Assembly (NCBI GenBank): GCA_964447405.1
Contig: CAYUSP010000003.1
Location: 620,001-684,000, forward strand
Reading direction: 5' to 3'
Length of the DNA stretch: 64,000 nucleotides
Source of the DNA: JALNZF01 sp964447405
GTDB lineage: Bacteria > Nitrospirota > UBA9217
A program made the position numbers and the translations under genes. A model generated the notes under the pieces. It did no database searches and was not told the origin of the DNA. It was given only the letters and a program-made list of their open reading frames with translations. Positions 62,144 to 64,000 of the stretch are shown piece after piece. Numbering within the stretch: the first letter of the stretch is position 1; each line of letters begins with the position of its first letter.

Positions 62144-64000
62144 TTATTGCTCCAGCGGGAGCGTGATCGCGACCGTGGTCCCTTTCCCCTGACCGGAGGA
62201 TAGGGTAATATCGCCCTTATAGTCAGCCACGATCTTTCTGGCGATCGCAAGGCCGAGGCCGGTGCCCCCCTGTCCGGACTTCGTTGTATAGAAGGGATCA
62301 AAGACCCTGTTGACCAGTTCCGGAGGGATGCCGGGACCGGTATCTCCGATCGTGATGATGAGGGCGTTCCCCTCCTGATGAGTCCCGATGGTGAGCATGC
62401 CGGAATCGTTCATAGCATCGAGAGCGTTGATAAGGACGGCGAGGAAAACCTGCCGCAGTTCTCCCTCATTCCCCTGCAGCAAGGGCAATCCGGAAGCAAA
62501 CTCCATGCCGACCTGCACATCCTTCAACCGCCCCTGATATCCCACGAGCTCGATGGTCCGTTGCAGGGTGACATTGATATCGATGGTGCCCCGCTCGGCG
62601 GCTGCACTGCGCGAAACGGAGAGCATGTTGGTCGTTATGTTCTTGCACCGCGCCACCTCTTCCTGCACGATGGTCAGGTACTTGTCGAACAGGACGGCAT
62701 CGAATTTTCCCTTTTTGACCCGCATGTGCAGCGCCTCGGCGCAGCCTAGGATCGAAGCAAGCGGATTGTTGATCTCGTGGGCAATGCCGGCGGCCATCTG
62801 GCCCAGGGAGCCCAGCCGCTCCGCCATGATCAGCCGCATCTCTTTTTCCCGGTCATCGGTGACATCCCTGATGAGGCTGACCGACCCGCCGAACCTGCCG
62901 TCCGCCAGTGCATAGGGGAAATGCGACACCACCAAGGTCCTTTTGCGGACCGGGTCCGTCATCTCGATGTCAACGGGCATGCCTGTTTCCTGCAGCGACT
63001 GGTGCGGACCGTGGCGATAGGGTTCTCCTGTCCCATGGAGCAGGTCGTGGCACTTCCGGTCAATGACCTCGGAAAAGGGCTTGCCCACAAACTCAATGAA
63101 CGCCTGGTTTGCCCGTTTGATGGTATAGTCTGCGTCGGTGATATAGATCGGGTCCTGGATATTGTCGAAGGTATCGCGCCATTCCCGGTGGGAGTTGCTG
63201 ACGTTGTCGACTAGGACCTTCAGTTCCCTGATGAGGTTTTCCCGTTCCGTCTCCGCGCGCTTGTGTTCGATGCCGAGCGCGATCTCATTTGCGATCGATG
63301 ACAATGCCTGCATGGTGGCCTCGGAAAGTTCATGCCGGAAGAACATCCCCATGACGCCGACGAGACGGCCCTCCACAACCAGCGGATGACCGGCAAAAGC
63401 AACGATCTGCTCCCGGCGCACCCACTCCTGGTCGCTGATCATCGGATCGCCGATCACCATATTGGTGAGGTGCGGTTTTCTGTTCTTTGCGATCCATCCG
63501 ATCTTATAATCGTAGTGCTCGAGCGGTATGCTGCCGTGGGCGCCGTTGAGATGGGTATAGGCGCCTGCGCTTGCCTGCAGCTCAAGCGTGTTCGTTCCTT
63601 CGTTCAGCGTCCAGATCCGCGCAAGGAACGCGTCCAGATGCTTCACCTGGGCCTCTGCGCAGGACTGGAGCATGGGCCGGATGTTGTCTCCCCGGGTCAG
63701 GGCAACGCCGACATCGGAACCGAGCAGGGCATGCCGCGCCTGTTCGGCCGATGACCGCTCGGAACGCTTTCGGGCGGTAATGTCCCGTGCTATCTCGATG
63801 CCGGCGATGATCGTGCCCGAGGGGTCGCGGAGTGGAGACGCGGTGATCTCAACATGGATGAGCCCTTGATCGGTCGGTGCGCTTCGCTCCACCGTATGGA
63901 TCCTGCCGTCCTGAAAGGACAGGGCAACAGGGCACCCTTCGCAGACAGCGTCTCTGCGTTCGTAAGCCTGGTAGCAGAACTCGCCCACGTGGTCGCCGAC
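62144..64000 (-). CDS. PAS-GAF-PAS sensor histidine kinase, 5' end cut by window edge
   Basis: At least 618 residues visible; the frame is open to base 64000. A PAS domain with cysteines (DAVCEGCPVALS) is cut at the left, then GAF (about 90-240), PAS (about 265-385), HisKA with AAGIAHEINNPLASILGCAEAL (about H415 of the visible part) and HATPase (DTGPGIPPEL, GGTGLGLAIARKIV). No C-terminal receiver, unlike its neighbours. The stop lies 60 bases from the convergent hybrid kinase. Confidence 0.9.
   Translation of the reverse strand, partial: VGDHVGEFCYQAYERRDAVCEGCPVALSFQDGRIHTVERSAPTDQGLIHVEITASPLRDPSGTIIAGIEIARDITARKRSERSSAEQARHALLGSDVGVALTRGDNIRPMLQSCAEAQVKHLDAFLARIWTLNEGTNTLELQASAGAYTHLNGAHGSIPLEHYDYKIGWIAKNRKPHLTNMVIGDPMISDQEWVRREQIVAFAGHPLVVEGRLVGVMGMFFRHELSEATMQALSSIANEIALGIEHKRAETERENLIRELKVLVDNVSNSHREWRDTFDNIQDPIYITDADYTIKRANQAFIEFVGKPFSEVIDRKCHDLLHGTGEPYRHGPHQSLQETGMPVDIEMTDPVRKRTLVVSHFPYALADGRFGGSVSLIRDVTDDREKEMRLIMAERLGSLGQMAAGIAHEINNPLASILGCAEALHMRVKKGKFDAVLFDKYLTIVQEEVARCKNITTNMLSVSRSAAAERGTIDINVTLQRTIELVGYQGRLKDVQVGMEFASGLPLLQGNEGELRQVFLAVLINALDAMNDSGMLTIGTHQEGNALIITIGDTGPGIPPELVNRVFDPFYTTKSGQGGTGLGLAIARKIVADYKGDITLSSGQGKGTTVAITLPLEQ

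Noticed and set aside
1..64000. tRNA, rRNA, CRISPR arrays, insertion sequences
   Set aside because: I looked for tRNA T-arm-like GTTCGA motifs, regularly spaced repeats and transposase motifs and found none that hold up; the regular repeats in 449-6328 are heme motifs.

Overview
The window comes from a free-living Gram-negative anaerobe, most likely a member of the Nitrospirota (Thermodesulfovibrionia-like) or a Geobacter-type Desulfobacterota. The clues are a giant CX4CH/CX2CH multiheme cytochrome, several probable UGA-encoded selenoproteins, two-CW proteins, a DVU0298-like protein, an HspR-controlled dnaJ-clpB operon and a dense set of two-component sensors. The lineage is an inference from gene content; no rRNA or tRNA gene was recognised.

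Layout. 1-10151 (minus strand): secreted electron-transfer cluster with a partial secreted protein, a 45-motif multiheme cytochrome, an NHL/VCBS repeat protein and a four-heme cytochrome, behind a sigma-54-like promoter. 10442-18332: small membrane proteins, an alpha/beta hydrolase fold protein with an altered nucleophile, an Ogg2-type DNA glycosylase, a rhodanese, an NtrY-like kinase and a LysM protein. 18477-24471: an SSS-transporter/histidine-kinase fusion with a small membrane partner and an NtrC-type regulator, a 57-residue conserved-looking protein and a GAF-GGDEF protein. 24926-29172: dnaJ-hspR-clpB chaperone operon with a perfect-consensus promoter. 29253-35785: HEAT-like protein, membrane protein, di-heme cytochrome, BaiN-like flavoprotein, hybrid kinase, lipoprotein.

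35963-42706 is the most unusual part: an ArsR-type regulator heads a minus-strand operon (CopD-like membrane protein, 66-residue protein, Sec-containing thioredoxin-like protein, Sec-containing ArsM-like methyltransferase, Sec-containing SelD, TauE/SafE permease, and a decayed second methyltransferase). A CDF-like transporter and an Acr3 arsenite efflux gene diverge from it. In-frame UGA codons followed by compact stem-loops occur in each of these selenoprotein candidates. The thioredoxin-like and methyltransferase frames are continuous across a further UGA with no normal start codon between them, so they may form one multi-Sec polypeptide. This looks like a selenium-dependent arsenic or organometalloid handling operon that carries its own selenophosphate synthetase.

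42740-51845: phosphoesterase, Ca2+-type P-type ATPase whose frame carries low-complexity repeat insertions, a dual-CXXC small selenoprotein plus a decayed relic of the same family, a duplicated 3' end of aspS, aspS itself, and a patatin-POTRA-barrel autotransporter whose promoter position predicts a leaderless mRNA. 51880-64000: signalling island with four sensor components (two hybrid kinases, one classical kinase running off the right edge, one MCP), a receiver-like protein, two two-CW paralogs and a PhnD-like binding protein overlapping its kinase.
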